The notes under the pieces: model-generated
Database searches by the model: none
Told to the model about the DNA's origin: nothing
The model's input: only the letters and a program-made list of their open reading frames with translations
Assembly: GCA_018902545.1 (NCBI GenBank)
Contig: JAHIQM010000015.1
Coordinates: 186,001 to 250,000 of the forward strand
Origin: Pseudomonadota bacterium
Lineage (GTDB): Bacteria > Desulfobacterota > Desulfovibrionia > Desulfovibrionales > Desulfomicrobiaceae
Length of the DNA stretch: 64,000 bases
Direction of reading: 5' to 3'
Part shown: positions 8,903 to 16,065 of the stretch, piece by piece
Numbering within the stretch: position 1 is the stretch's first letter
How the letters are laid out: the number at the start of each line of letters is the position of its first letter
Made by a program: the position numbers and the translations under genes

Positions 8903-8992
8903 GCCCGGATGTGTGGCATACCTCTGCCGTGAAGGTATCTTGCGGTGGAATTTGCAGGGGGCGCGGAACTGACCGTTTCGCGAGAAAAAGAA

Positions 8993-9023
8993 AAAGGCTT
9001 AAGAGTTTTGCTCTTAAGCCTTT
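8993..9023 (-). terminator. Intrinsic terminator of the initiator tRNA gene
   Basis: 13-bp perfect stem (8993-9005 / 9011-9023) with a 5-base loop, followed on the minus strand by CTTTTTCTTTTTC. It lies 9 bases past the tRNA 3' CCA. Confidence 0.9.
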
Positions 9024-9031
9024 GATTTCTT

Positions 9032-9108
9032 TGGTAGCGGGGGCAGGATTTGAACCTACGGCCTTCGGGTTATGAGCCCGACGAGCTACCATGCTGCTCC
9101 ACCCCGCG
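9032..9108 (-). tRNA. Initiator tRNA-fMet (CAU anticodon)
   Basis: 77-base gene beginning CGCGGGGTGGAGCAG and ending with encoded CCA. The anticodon loop CTCATAA carries CAT, flanked by the three G-C pairs (GGG/CCC) diagnostic of the bacterial initiator, and position 1 C opposite A72 gives the initiator-type unpaired end. TTCAAAT T-loop is normal. Confidence 0.97.
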
Positions 9109-9123
9109 CCATGTGAGAAGAGC

Positions 9124-9152
9124 TTTCTATGTAGGTTTACAATGCTTGTCAA
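9124..9152 (-). promoter_or_regulatory. Sigma-70 promoter of tRNA-fMet
   Basis: On the minus strand TTGACA (9152-9147), 17-base spacer, TAGAAA (9129-9124), placing the start about 10 bases before the mature tRNA. Confidence 0.75.
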
Positions 9153-9174
9153 ATCCTATATTCACTTTTTTCTT

Positions 9175-9906
9175 ATGAAAAACACAATTAATAAAATTTC
9201 TCTAATTATTCCGGTGTATAACGAAGAAGAAAATCTTCAGGATCTCTACTCGGAGATAGCCCGTTGCTTTTCCGGGCTGAGCTGTGCATGGGAGCTTCTG
9301 CTTGTCGATGACGGCAGCACGGACTCCAGTCTGGCCGTTATCCGCGCTTTGGCCGGAGCGGACGAACGGGTCCGCTTTTTGTCCTTTGCCGCGAACTGCG
9401 GGCAGTCCGCGGCCTTTGCCGCCGGGTTTCGCTACGCAGGCGGCGACGTGGTCGTGACCCTGGACGCCGACCTGCAGAACGATCCTGCCGATATTCCGGC
9501 CATGCTCGACGTCTATGTCCAGGGCGTGGACATGGTCATCGGCTGGAGGGCCAAGCGTCAGGACAGCGTGATCAAGCGTTACGCCTCGCGGTTCGCCAAC
9601 TGGGTGCGCAACGTGATCAGCCGCGAAACTGTCCGTGACACGGGTTGCTCTCTTAAAGTAATGCGTGCGGAGATGGTCAAGCGGATCCCCATGTTCACGG
9701 GCATGCACCGCTTTCTGCCCACCCTGATGAAGCTCGAAGGGGCTCTGGTGGCGGAGGTGCGGGTCAACCACCGCCCGCGCAGCAAGGGCGTGTCCAAGTA
9801 CGGCATCTGGGACCGGGCCTGGGCCTCGGCCTACGACCTGCTCGCGGTGCGCTGGATGCAAAAGCGCCATATCGCGTACAAGGTCGCCGATACGAACGTG
9901 AAATGA
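9175..9906 (+). CDS. Family 2 glycosyltransferase (dolichol-phosphate-mannose-synthase-like)
   Basis: 243-residue GT-A enzyme. It starts MKNTINKISLIIPVYNEEENL, then LLVDDGSTDSS, a DXD-type TLDADLQNDP and VIGWRAKRQDS, all typical of DPM1/ArnC-like polyprenyl-phosphate sugar transferases. The usual C-terminal pair of membrane helices is absent; the protein ends shortly after VRWMQKRH, so it resembles soluble DPM1 forms. The next gene encodes a small lipid-A-synthase N-domain membrane protein, which fits a joint role in lipid-linked sugar or lipid A decoration (inference). Upstream in-frame Met codons exist but overlap the tRNA promoter. Confidence 0.85.
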   Translation: MKNTINKISLIIPVYNEEENLQDLYSEIARCFSGLSCAWELLLVDDGSTDSSLAVIRALAGADERVRFLSFAANCGQSAAFAAGFRYAGGDVVVTLDADLQNDPADIPAMLDVYVQGVDMVIGWRAKRQDSVIKRYASRFANWVRNVISRETVRDTGCSLKVMRAEMVKRIPMFTGMHRFLPTLMKLEGALVAEVRVNHRPRSKGVSKYGIWDRAWASAYDLLAVRWMQKRHIAYKVADTNVK

Positions 9907-10015
9907 AATTCGGGATCCTATTCCGCGCCAATGCGGACGCGCCTGGTGATGCGGGCGGCGCGGCGGAGCCGGGAAAAAATTCCTTTATGTGGCGCGGATG
10001 CGCCTTGGGCGGAAC

Positions 10016-10303
10016 ATGGAATTATCGACGCAGTGGTGGCTCTTGGCCATCGGATTTACGGGCCAGGGTTTTTTCTTCATGCGCTTTTTCTGGCAGTGGA
10101 TCGTTTCGGAGCGGGAAAAAAAAAGTATCATTCCTATAAGTTTCTGGTATTTCAGCCTTCTTGGCAGCATTTTTCTGCTGACCTACGCCATCCTGCGCCG
10201 CGACATCGTGTTCATTGTCGGCCAGTCCACGGGCTCCATCATTTATATACGCAACCTTTACCTGATCCACCGCGAACGCAGTCGGCCCAAGACCGCGGGA
10301 TAG
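10016..10303 (+). CDS. Lipid-A-disaccharide synthase N-terminal-domain (LABN) membrane protein
   Basis: 95-residue three-helix membrane protein. The pattern WWLLAIGFTGQGFFFMRFFWQW followed by SEREKKSIIPISFWYFSLLGS and GQSTGSIIYIRNLYLI is diagnostic of the LABN family, found fused to LpxB in some species and often next to a GT2 enzyme. It may act as a membrane partner for the upstream transferase. ATG 10016 matches the usual family start; GTG 9989 and ATG 9998 are alternatives. The 3' end overlaps the convergent PAP2 gene by 46 bases. Confidence 0.85.
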   Translation: MELSTQWWLLAIGFTGQGFFFMRFFWQWIVSEREKKSIIPISFWYFSLLGSIFLLTYAILRRDIVFIVGQSTGSIIYIRNLYLIHRERSRPKTAG

Positions 10304-10845
10304 ATCGGCAGCAGTACGGCGGTCACGGCCAGGCCCGTAGCCCAGCCAGCCAGAATGTCCACGGGAAAGTGTTTTCCCAGGTAGATGCGTGAATAGCCGA
10401 TCACCAAAGGAAGAGCCCAGATAGCCTTCCTGCGGTAGGCGGCGAAAAGGACGAGGGCGGCGGCAGCGGAGTTTGCGGCGTGCGCGGAAGGGAATGACGA
10501 ACCTCGCAGCTTGGTGGCCGTGAAATCCTCGGGCAGGGTGACCCATGCCCCGGATTGCTGGAAGCGCGTCTCGCCGACGCTCTGGTGCGGGCGCACCCGG
10601 CCCACGTTCTCCTTGATCAGAGAGCAGGTCAGGTCGGAAGCCCCGATGCTTATGGCCAGCCCCAGAACGACGGTCATGGGCGCACGGCCCAGCTTGAGGC
10701 CGATGGCGGCCAGGACGATAGCCAGTGTCCAGAGCACGGTATGGCTCGAAAAAACGGGCATGAGGATATCGAAAAGCGGATTCTGCCAGGTCTGGTTGAT
10801 CCACTTAAAAAGGGTCATTTCCCAGTCGGGGGTGTGGAAAAACAT
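10258..10845 (-). CDS. PAP2-family phosphatase
   Basis: 195-residue membrane phosphatase. The three PAP2 signatures are present: KENVGRVRP, SSFPSAHAANS (the usual PSGH is PSAH) and SRIYLGKHFPVD with the catalytic His. Likely dephosphorylates undecaprenyl pyrophosphate or lipid A; its position opposite GT2 and LABN genes favours an envelope lipid. ATG 10845 has AAGGAGGA seven bases upstream; the frame continues to 11028 but the extra residues would reach into the rpmH leader. Confidence 0.85.
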   Translation of the reverse strand: MFFHTPDWEMTLFKWINQTWQNPLFDILMPVFSSHTVLWTLAIVLAAIGLKLGRAPMTVVLGLAISIGASDLTCSLIKENVGRVRPHQSVGETRFQQSGAWVTLPEDFTATKLRGSSFPSAHAANSAAAALVLFAAYRRKAIWALPLVIGYSRIYLGKHFPVDILAGWATGLAVTAVLLPIYPAVLGRLRSRWIR

Positions 10846-10917
10846 CTCTTCCTCCTTGATCGGGGCAGTGTGGTGGAAGCGGGTGGAATTGTCCAGCGGA
10901 CAAGAGCGCATGACGTC

Positions 10918-10946
10918 TTGACGCATTGAGTATTTGCGGCTAGTTT
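10918..10946 (+). promoter_or_regulatory. Possible promoter of the rpmH-rnpA cluster
   Basis: TTGACG (10918-10923), 17-base spacer, TAGTTT (10941-10946), 32 bases before rpmH. The -10 is a weak match. Confidence 0.4.
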
Positions 10947-10977
10947 CCCAGTTTACTTTTTTTGAAGGAGAAATGAA

Positions 10978-11115
10978 ATGAGCAAGAGAACATATCAGCC
11001 GAGCACCACCAAACGCAAAAGAAGCCACGGATTTCTGGTCCGCTCCCGGACCAAGAACGGCCAGGCTGTGCTGCGTCGCAGAAGAGCCAAGGGAAGAAAA
11101 AGATTAGCCGTCTAA
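10978..11115 (+). CDS. rpmH: Ribosomal protein bL34
   Basis: 45-residue basic protein ([19 protein letters not shown]..., ending GRKRLAV) matching bL34 end to end. AAGGAG lies about eight bases before the ATG. First gene of the conserved rpmH-rnpA-yidD-yidC-khpB-mnmE cluster. A second reading frame belonging to rnpA stays open through this whole gene. Confidence 0.97.
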   Translation: MSKRTYQPSTTKRKRSHGFLVRSRTKNGQAVLRRRRAKGRKRLAV

Positions 11116-11474
11116 CCTGCCCTCCCTCGTATCGACTGAAGAGACGGCCCCAGTTTTGCAACTGTTATGACCGGGGCCGTCGTTTTTTTTCAAAGAGTTT
11201 CACTCTCTTTGTGCTCGAGCGGGAAGATGCCGGGGAATCCTGGCGTCTTGGACTGACGGTGAGCAGAAAAATTGGCAAGTCCGTGCGGCGCAATCGGGTC
11301 AAGCGTTTGGTCCGGGAGTTTTTTCGGCTTCATCAGCGTGATTTCAAGCTGCGCTCGGACATTGTTGTGGTGCCCAAGCGGGGCGTTTGCGTGGATTCCA
11401 TGGACCTTGCGCAGGTGTCCTCGGAGCTTGGCCCGCTGATGACCAAAATCGTGTCCCGGGTTGGAGCGGCCTAG
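11103..11474 (+). CDS. rnpA: Ribonuclease P protein component, non-canonical start
   Basis: Protein subunit of RNase P, which matures tRNA 5' ends. From 11127 the frame encodes the conserved N-terminal part [20 protein letters not shown], then the family core and the RNA-binding signature [15 protein letters not shown]. The only ordinary start codon in frame is GTG 11211, but that would delete the first beta strand and the GRR region. The frame is open back to a stop at 10974-10976 with no ATG, GTG or TTG. ATT at 11103, eight bases after AAGGGA, is the best start I can propose (124 residues, normal family length); CTG 11136 is another. The ATT start would overlap rpmH by 13 bases. Confidence 0.8.
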   Translation: MSRLTCPPSYRLKRRPQFCNCYDRGRRFFSKSFTLFVLEREDAGESWRLGLTVSRKIGKSVRRNRVKRLVREFFRLHQRDFKLRSDIVVVPKRGVCVDSMDLAQVSSELGPLMTKIVSRVGAA

Positions 11475-11492
11475 GTCTTTTTCGGAGTTTTT

Positions 11493-11726
11493 ATGCGCCA
11501 CGCCTTTGTACGTATCCTTTCCCTGTATCAGTATCTGATATCCCCGCTCTATTCTCCCTGTTGCCGTTTCATTCCTTCGTGTTCCGAATATGCCCGGCAG
11601 GCCGTTTTGTCTCATGGAGTTTTTCGGGGGATGGGCCTGACCCTGTGGCGGTTGTTACGATGTCATCCCCTGTGTGCCGGTGGTTACGATCCGGTTCCCT
11701 CCCCTAACTTGTCAAAGAGAGATTGA
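11493..11726 (+). CDS. yidD: Membrane protein insertion efficiency factor YidD
   Basis: 77-residue protein with the family pattern LSLYQYLISPLYSPCCRFIPSCSEYARQAV and GVFRGMGLTLWRLLRCHPLCAGGYDPVP. An amphipathic N-terminal helix is expected to bind the inner membrane and assist YidC. Sits between rnpA and yidC as in most bacteria. Confidence 0.95.
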   Translation: MRHAFVRILSLYQYLISPLYSPCCRFIPSCSEYARQAVLSHGVFRGMGLTLWRLLRCHPLCAGGYDPVPSPNLSKRD

Positions 11727-11731
11727 AATCA

Positions 11732-13336
11732 ATGGATAGCAATAAGCGCGTCATTCTCGCTGTTTCCTTGTCCCTGCTGGTGCTTCTGGGCTGGAATTTC
11801 CTTTTTCCGCCGGTTCCTCCCGTGGAGACGGCGCCCCAGAATCAATCCGCGCCGACCCAGAGCGCTGACCAGGCTTCTTCGTCCATGGCGCAGGCGGTTC
11901 CCGCCGCTCCGACAGTGCAGTTCACGCCCGCTGCCGGTGAAAAGCTCACCATAGACACTCCTCTGTATCGCGCCGTGATCAACACCGCGGGCGGCGTGCT
12001 GGAGAATTTCGAGCTCAAACGCTACCAGGAAACCATCGAGCCGGGTTCCCGCAACATTGATCTGGTCACTCCGCAATCGGTGACCAAGGCCCCCATGGGC
12101 CTGATCTGGAATTCCATGCCGACCTGGGCCCAGGGCGAATGGTCCGTGCAGGGTGGCGATCTCAATCTGGCCGATGGCCAGAGCGGCTCCATCCAGCTCA
12201 GCGCGGTGGTCGGCGGCGTACAGATCGACCGCGTGCTGACCTTTACCGCCGGAACCTACGAGGTGAAGGAAGAGGTCAAGGTCACCAACGTCACCGCGGC
12301 CCAGGTGCAAGGCCATCTGGCCTTTTCGGTTTCCAGCGTCCCGCTCACAGCTGAGGGCGACAGCTACAACCACACCAAGATCGCCTACATGACGGCAGGC
12401 AGCCTGACGGAGGAAAGCAACCAGAAGGATCTGCAGCTCGGCCTGGAATCCCAAGTCCCGGCCCAGTGGGGCGGAATCGAGAGCAATTATTTCCTGCTGG
12501 CTATCGTGCCCACCTCTTCGGACATGTTAGCCCGCGCCAAGCTTGAGGATAACGTCTACCGCATGACCGTGGCGGACCAGGTGCTGCTCGATCCGGGCAT
12601 CACGCAGCTGCGCACCGTGTCCTACTATTTCGGACCCAAGACCGAAAAAGACCTGACCCACATGCCCAAGGACCTGCAGGGCAGCATGCATTACGGCTTT
12701 TTCCACATTATCGCCAAGCCGCTCAATCAGTTCCTGAATTTCCTGTACGAGTACGTGGGCAACTACGGCATCGCCATCGTGATCCTGACCATCATCATCA
12801 AGATCCTGTTCTGGCCCCTGTCGCACAAGAGCTACAAGTCCATGGAGCAGATGAAGAAGCTGCAGCCCATGATGGCCAAAATCCGCGAGAAGCACGCCGA
12901 TGATCGCGAAAAGATGAACACCGAAATCATGCAGCTCTACAAGACCTACAAGGTCAACCCGGCGGGCGGTTGCGTGCCCATGCTGTTGCAGATTCCCGTG
13001 TTCTTCGCCCTGTACCAGGCCCTGCTCGGGGCCATCGAACTGCGCCACGCGGCCTTCATCCCGACCCTGCCCTTCACCGATCTGGTCTGGCTGGCCGACC
13101 TCTCGGCCAAGGACCCTTACTACATCACGCCGCTGATCATGGGAGCGACCATGTTCCTGCAGCAGCGACTGGCCCCGCCCATGGGCGATCCCATGCAGGC
13201 CAAGATCATGATGTTCATGCCCGTGATTTTCACCTTCCTTTTCCTGAACTTCCCTTCCGGTCTGGTCGTGTACTGGTTGATCAACAACGTGCTGTCCATC
13301 GCGCAGCAGTGGTACATGATCAAACAGTCGAAATAG
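11732..13336 (+). CDS. yidC: Membrane protein insertase YidC
   Basis: 534-residue Gram-negative-type YidC: N-terminal helix (MDSNKRVILAVSLSLLVLLGWNFLF), a large periplasmic domain (about 60-340), then the insertase core with NYGIAIVILTIIIKILFWPLSHKSYKSM, the cytoplasmic hairpin KLQPMMAKIREKHADDREKMN and NPAGGCVPMLLQIPVFFALYQ. The conserved Arg of the groove lies in the core. TTG 11723 is in frame and overlaps the yidD stop, but the family start is MDSNKR. Confidence 0.97.
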   Translation: MDSNKRVILAVSLSLLVLLGWNFLFPPVPPVETAPQNQSAPTQSADQASSSMAQAVPAAPTVQFTPAAGEKLTIDTPLYRAVINTAGGVLENFELKRYQETIEPGSRNIDLVTPQSVTKAPMGLIWNSMPTWAQGEWSVQGGDLNLADGQSGSIQLSAVVGGVQIDRVLTFTAGTYEVKEEVKVTNVTAAQVQGHLAFSVSSVPLTAEGDSYNHTKIAYMTAGSLTEESNQKDLQLGLESQVPAQWGGIESNYFLLAIVPTSSDMLARAKLEDNVYRMTVADQVLLDPGITQLRTVSYYFGPKTEKDLTHMPKDLQGSMHYGFFHIIAKPLNQFLNFLYEYVGNYGIAIVILTIIIKILFWPLSHKSYKSMEQMKKLQPMMAKIREKHADDREKMNTEIMQLYKTYKVNPAGGCVPMLLQIPVFFALYQALLGAIELRHAAFIPTLPFTDLVWLADLSAKDPYYITPLIMGATMFLQQRLAPPMGDPMQAKIMMFMPVIFTFLFLNFPSGLVVYWLINNVLSIAQQWYMIKQSK

Positions 13337-13423
13337 CATCGTTTCATGGTGTGCGGCGTCCTTCTTGGGGCGCCGACCCATGGCCGTTGCCTTAGATCTT
13401 CCAGGAAAGTGAAGGAGAGCTGG

Positions 13424-14332
13424 ATGAATACGTACAAGGATTTTCAGGCCAAGACAGTTGATCAGGCCATCGAAGACGCGTGCCGCTTTTTCGACGTTGA
13501 GCGCGACGTGTTGGAGATTGACATTGTCAGTGGCGGGTCGTCGGGAATATTCGGCCTGGGCGCCAAGAAAGCGTCCATCCGGGCCAGGAAGCGTCGCCTG
13601 GCCGCCGCGGGCGTCGAAGAGCCCGCGCTTGTCGTGGCCGAGCCCGTGGCTGCCGAGCCCAAAAGGGTGCAGGTGCTTGAGGTTGCAGTTCAAGACGAGG
13701 CTGATGCCGAGGCCGAGGTGGAAGTCGAGGTGGAAGTCGAGGTGGAAGTCGACGCGGCTGCGGATTTCGAAGATGAGGACGAGCCCCATCAGGTTGCCTC
13801 GCTCACTGCCGAGGAAATGGTCCGCTTGGAAGCCGACATTCGCAACATCATGGTCGCCTTGCTCAAACCCATCGCGGCCAACGTGACCCTGGCCATCGAC
13901 ACGTCGGCCAGCCCGGTCACGGTGCATATCGACGACCAGGACAATTCCGGGCTCATCATCGGCCGCGACGGACAGACCATCACCGCTCTGCAATACCTGG
14001 CCAACCGCATCATTTCCAAGAGCTGGCCGCAGAGCCCGCGCATCCAACTCGACGCCGGTGACTACCGCCAGAAACAGGAAGAGCAGTTGCAGGGCATCGC
14101 CCTCTTCTTGTCGGAAAAAGCCAAGAAATCCGGACGGGTGCAGAGCACTCGCCCTCTCTCCTCTTTTCACCGCCGGGTCGTGCACATGGCCCTGCAGGAT
14201 GATCGTGGCGTGCAGACCCGCAGCAAGGGCGAAGGCCACATGAAGCGGGTGCTCATTTTGCCGGTCAAACGCGGCAAGCCTGCCGGACGGCCCCCCAGAC
14301 GTCAGGAAACCGCCCAGGCGCGTCAATCCTAA
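13424..14332 (+). CDS. khpB: KhpB/Jag-type RNA-binding protein (Jag-N, KH, R3H)
   Basis: 302-residue RNA-binding protein. Jag-N domain (KDFQAKTVDQAIEDACRFF, residues about 4-55, with GGSSGIFGLGAKKA), an acidic linker containing a VEVEVEVEVEV run encoded by three identical 12-base units (13715-13750), a KH domain with GRDGQTITALQYLANRI, and a C-terminal R3H domain (PLSSFHRRVVHMALQ, ending in basic KRGKPAGRPPRR). GAAGGAG precedes the ATG. The family influences cell division and sRNA metabolism in Gram-positives; the role in deltaproteobacteria is open. Confidence 0.9.
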   Translation: MNTYKDFQAKTVDQAIEDACRFFDVERDVLEIDIVSGGSSGIFGLGAKKASIRARKRRLAAAGVEEPALVVAEPVAAEPKRVQVLEVAVQDEADAEAEVEVEVEVEVEVDAAADFEDEDEPHQVASLTAEEMVRLEADIRNIMVALLKPIAANVTLAIDTSASPVTVHIDDQDNSGLIIGRDGQTITALQYLANRIISKSWPQSPRIQLDAGDYRQKQEEQLQGIALFLSEKAKKSGRVQSTRPLSSFHRRVVHMALQDDRGVQTRSKGEGHMKRVLILPVKRGKPAGRPPRRQETAQARQS

Positions 14333-14344
14333 ATCAGCGGCCTC

Positions 14345-14472
14345 ACAGGCCGCCCCAAAACGGCGATCCGCTGCGTCAGCGAAAAAAGCCAGACCGCTTA
14401 TGTATGCGCAAATACACTGCGCGCCCTGGCTTTTTCCGCTTCCTTGCATCTCACCATTTTTGAACGGCCTGT
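14345..14472 (+). repeat. Structured intergenic repeat, copy A
   Basis: 128-base element bounded by ACAGGC and GCCTGT, with an inner inverted repeat (AAAAAGCCAG / CTGGCTTTTT). It aligns along its length to the inverse of copy B at 15924-16065; 25 bases (14440-14464) are identical to the complement of 15932-15956. It lies between khpB and mnmE and may also act as a terminator. Confidence 0.8.
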
Positions 14473-14517
14473 GACTTTAGAGTTTTTCAGTCAGTTAAGA
14501 GCCCGTTTTTTTTCATC

Positions 14518-15891
14518 ATGAAGACACACACCGACACCATCGTGGCCATCGCCACCCCTCCCGGCCAGGGCGCCATCGGCATCGTGCGCCTGAGCGGGCC
14601 TGCGGCCAGGGAAATTGCGCAGGGCCTTTTTTATTCCTCACGTTCCGGATTTGCGGGTTTTAAACCCTACCGTCTGCATCACGGACAGTTGCGCGACGGC
14701 AGCGGCGGTTTTCTGGATGAAGCGCTGGCGGCTTTCATGCCCGGTCCGGGATCGTTCACCGGGGAAGATGTTGTTGAGCTGCACTGTCACGGCGGCGGGG
14801 CCATCCTGCGGCGGGTGGTGGAGGAGTGTCTGCGGTGCGGAGCCCGTCTGGCCGCGCCCGGAGAGTTTTCCAAGCGCGCCTTTTTAAGTGGCCGCATGGA
14901 CCTGACCCAGGCCGAGGCCATCATGGAGCTGGTGGGCGCGCCGGGCGCAGTGGCAGTCGGGCTTGCCGGGAGCAAGCTTGAAGGGATGCTGGCGCGCCGT
15001 GTCGGCGAGCTGCGCGCGGGCCTTGAGGCCTTGCGCGTACAGCTCTGCGTGGCCGTGGATTTTCCGGAGGACGAGGTGGAGTGCCTTGCCCCGGACGCTT
15101 TGGCCGGGGCCACAGGCGAGGTGCGCGCAGCCATTGACGAACTGGCCGCCAATTACGATCGTGGCCGCTGCTGGCGCGAGGGAGCGTTGGTGGTCCTGGC
15201 GGGGCAGGTCAATGCGGGCAAGTCGAGCCTGATGAACGCGATTCTGGGCGTCAACCGAGCCATTGTAACCGACATTCCGGGCACCACGCGGGACTATCTG
15301 GAAGAGTCCGTGCAGATCGACGGCCTGCCCGTGCGTCTGGTGGACACGGCGGGTTTGCGGGCCGCGCTCGATAGCGTGGAGCTGATGGGCATCGAGCGCA
15401 GCCGCGAGCTTCTGGCCCGGGCTGACCTGGTGCTGCTGGTCATCGACTCCGAGCTTGGCCCGGGGGCGGAGGATCTGGACCTGACGGCCGGGACGGACAA
15501 GCTGCTGGTCGTGGCCAACAAGACGGATCTGCTCACCGGGGAGCCCGCATGGCTTGACGAGAGTCCCTGGCGGGAGAAAGAGGTTTGCCGCCTTTCCGCC
15601 AAACATGGCCAGGGAGTATCAGCGCTCATGACCGCGATCCGCCGCATGGTGACCGACACGGGCGCTCCCGAAGAAGGTGCGCTGGTCCCCAACCTGCGTC
15701 AGCACACGGCCCTGACCCGCGCGGCCGCCGAACTGGACTTCATGCTGGAAGAACTGGCCGCCAGCCTGCCCTACGACATCCTCTCCGTACGCCTGGACAC
15801 GGCCTGCGCCATCCTGGCCGAAATCACAGGCGAGATCACCTCCGAAGAGGTGCTGAACTCCGTGTTTGATGGATTTTGCATCGGGAAGTGA
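14518..15891 (+). CDS. mnmE: tRNA modification GTPase MnmE (TrmE)
   Basis: 457-residue GTPase that with MnmG makes cmnm5U34 in tRNAs. N-terminal tetrahydrofolate-binding domain (TPPGQGAIGIVRLSG, ...LHCHGGGAIL), helical domain, and an inserted G domain with G1 GQVNAGKSS, DIPGTTRD, DTAGLR and NKTD. The C-terminus ends FDGFCIGK with the conserved Cys of the C(I/L)GK motif. No mnmG neighbour is present. Confidence 0.96.
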   Translation: MKTHTDTIVAIATPPGQGAIGIVRLSGPAAREIAQGLFYSSRSGFAGFKPYRLHHGQLRDGSGGFLDEALAAFMPGPGSFTGEDVVELHCHGGGAILRRVVEECLRCGARLAAPGEFSKRAFLSGRMDLTQAEAIMELVGAPGAVAVGLAGSKLEGMLARRVGELRAGLEALRVQLCVAVDFPEDEVECLAPDALAGATGEVRAAIDELAANYDRGRCWREGALVVLAGQVNAGKSSLMNAILGVNRAIVTDIPGTTRDYLEESVQIDGLPVRLVDTAGLRAALDSVELMGIERSRELLARADLVLLVIDSELGPGAEDLDLTAGTDKLLVVANKTDLLTGEPAWLDESPWREKEVCRLSAKHGQGVSALMTAIRRMVTDTGAPEEGALVPNLRQHTALTRAAAELDFMLEELAASLPYDILSVRLDTACAILAEITGEITSEEVLNSVFDGFCIGK

Positions 15892-15923
15892 CGGGTTTGA
15901 TTGCCAAAAAAAAACGCCTGCGT

Positions 15924-16065
15924 ACAGGCTTTTCAAAAATGGTGAGATGCAAGGAACAAAGAAAATCCAGGCCGAAGCGCACGTGTGCCCGCAAGGGTAT
16001 TGTGCATACGAGAGGCCTGGATTTTCTGCAGTGACGCCGCAGATTGCCCTTTTTGAAAAGCCTGT
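15924..16065 (-). repeat. Structured intergenic repeat, copy B (inverted relative to copy A)
   Basis: 142-base element bounded by ACAGGC/GCCTGT, with nested arms AGGCTTTTCAAAAA / TTTTTGAAAAGCCT and TCCAGGCC / GGCCTGGA. Fills the space between the convergent mnmE and rnr genes and touches the rnr stop codon. Confidence 0.8.

Noticed and set aside
9903-10139. Plus frame starting at the stop of the glycosyltransferase gene
   Set aside because: Different frame from the clear LABN protein and without motif; start overlaps by chance.
12527-14449. 640-codon minus-strand open frame opposite yidC and khpB
   Set aside because: Antisense of well-conserved genes; His/Gly/Leu-rich with no motif or start signal.
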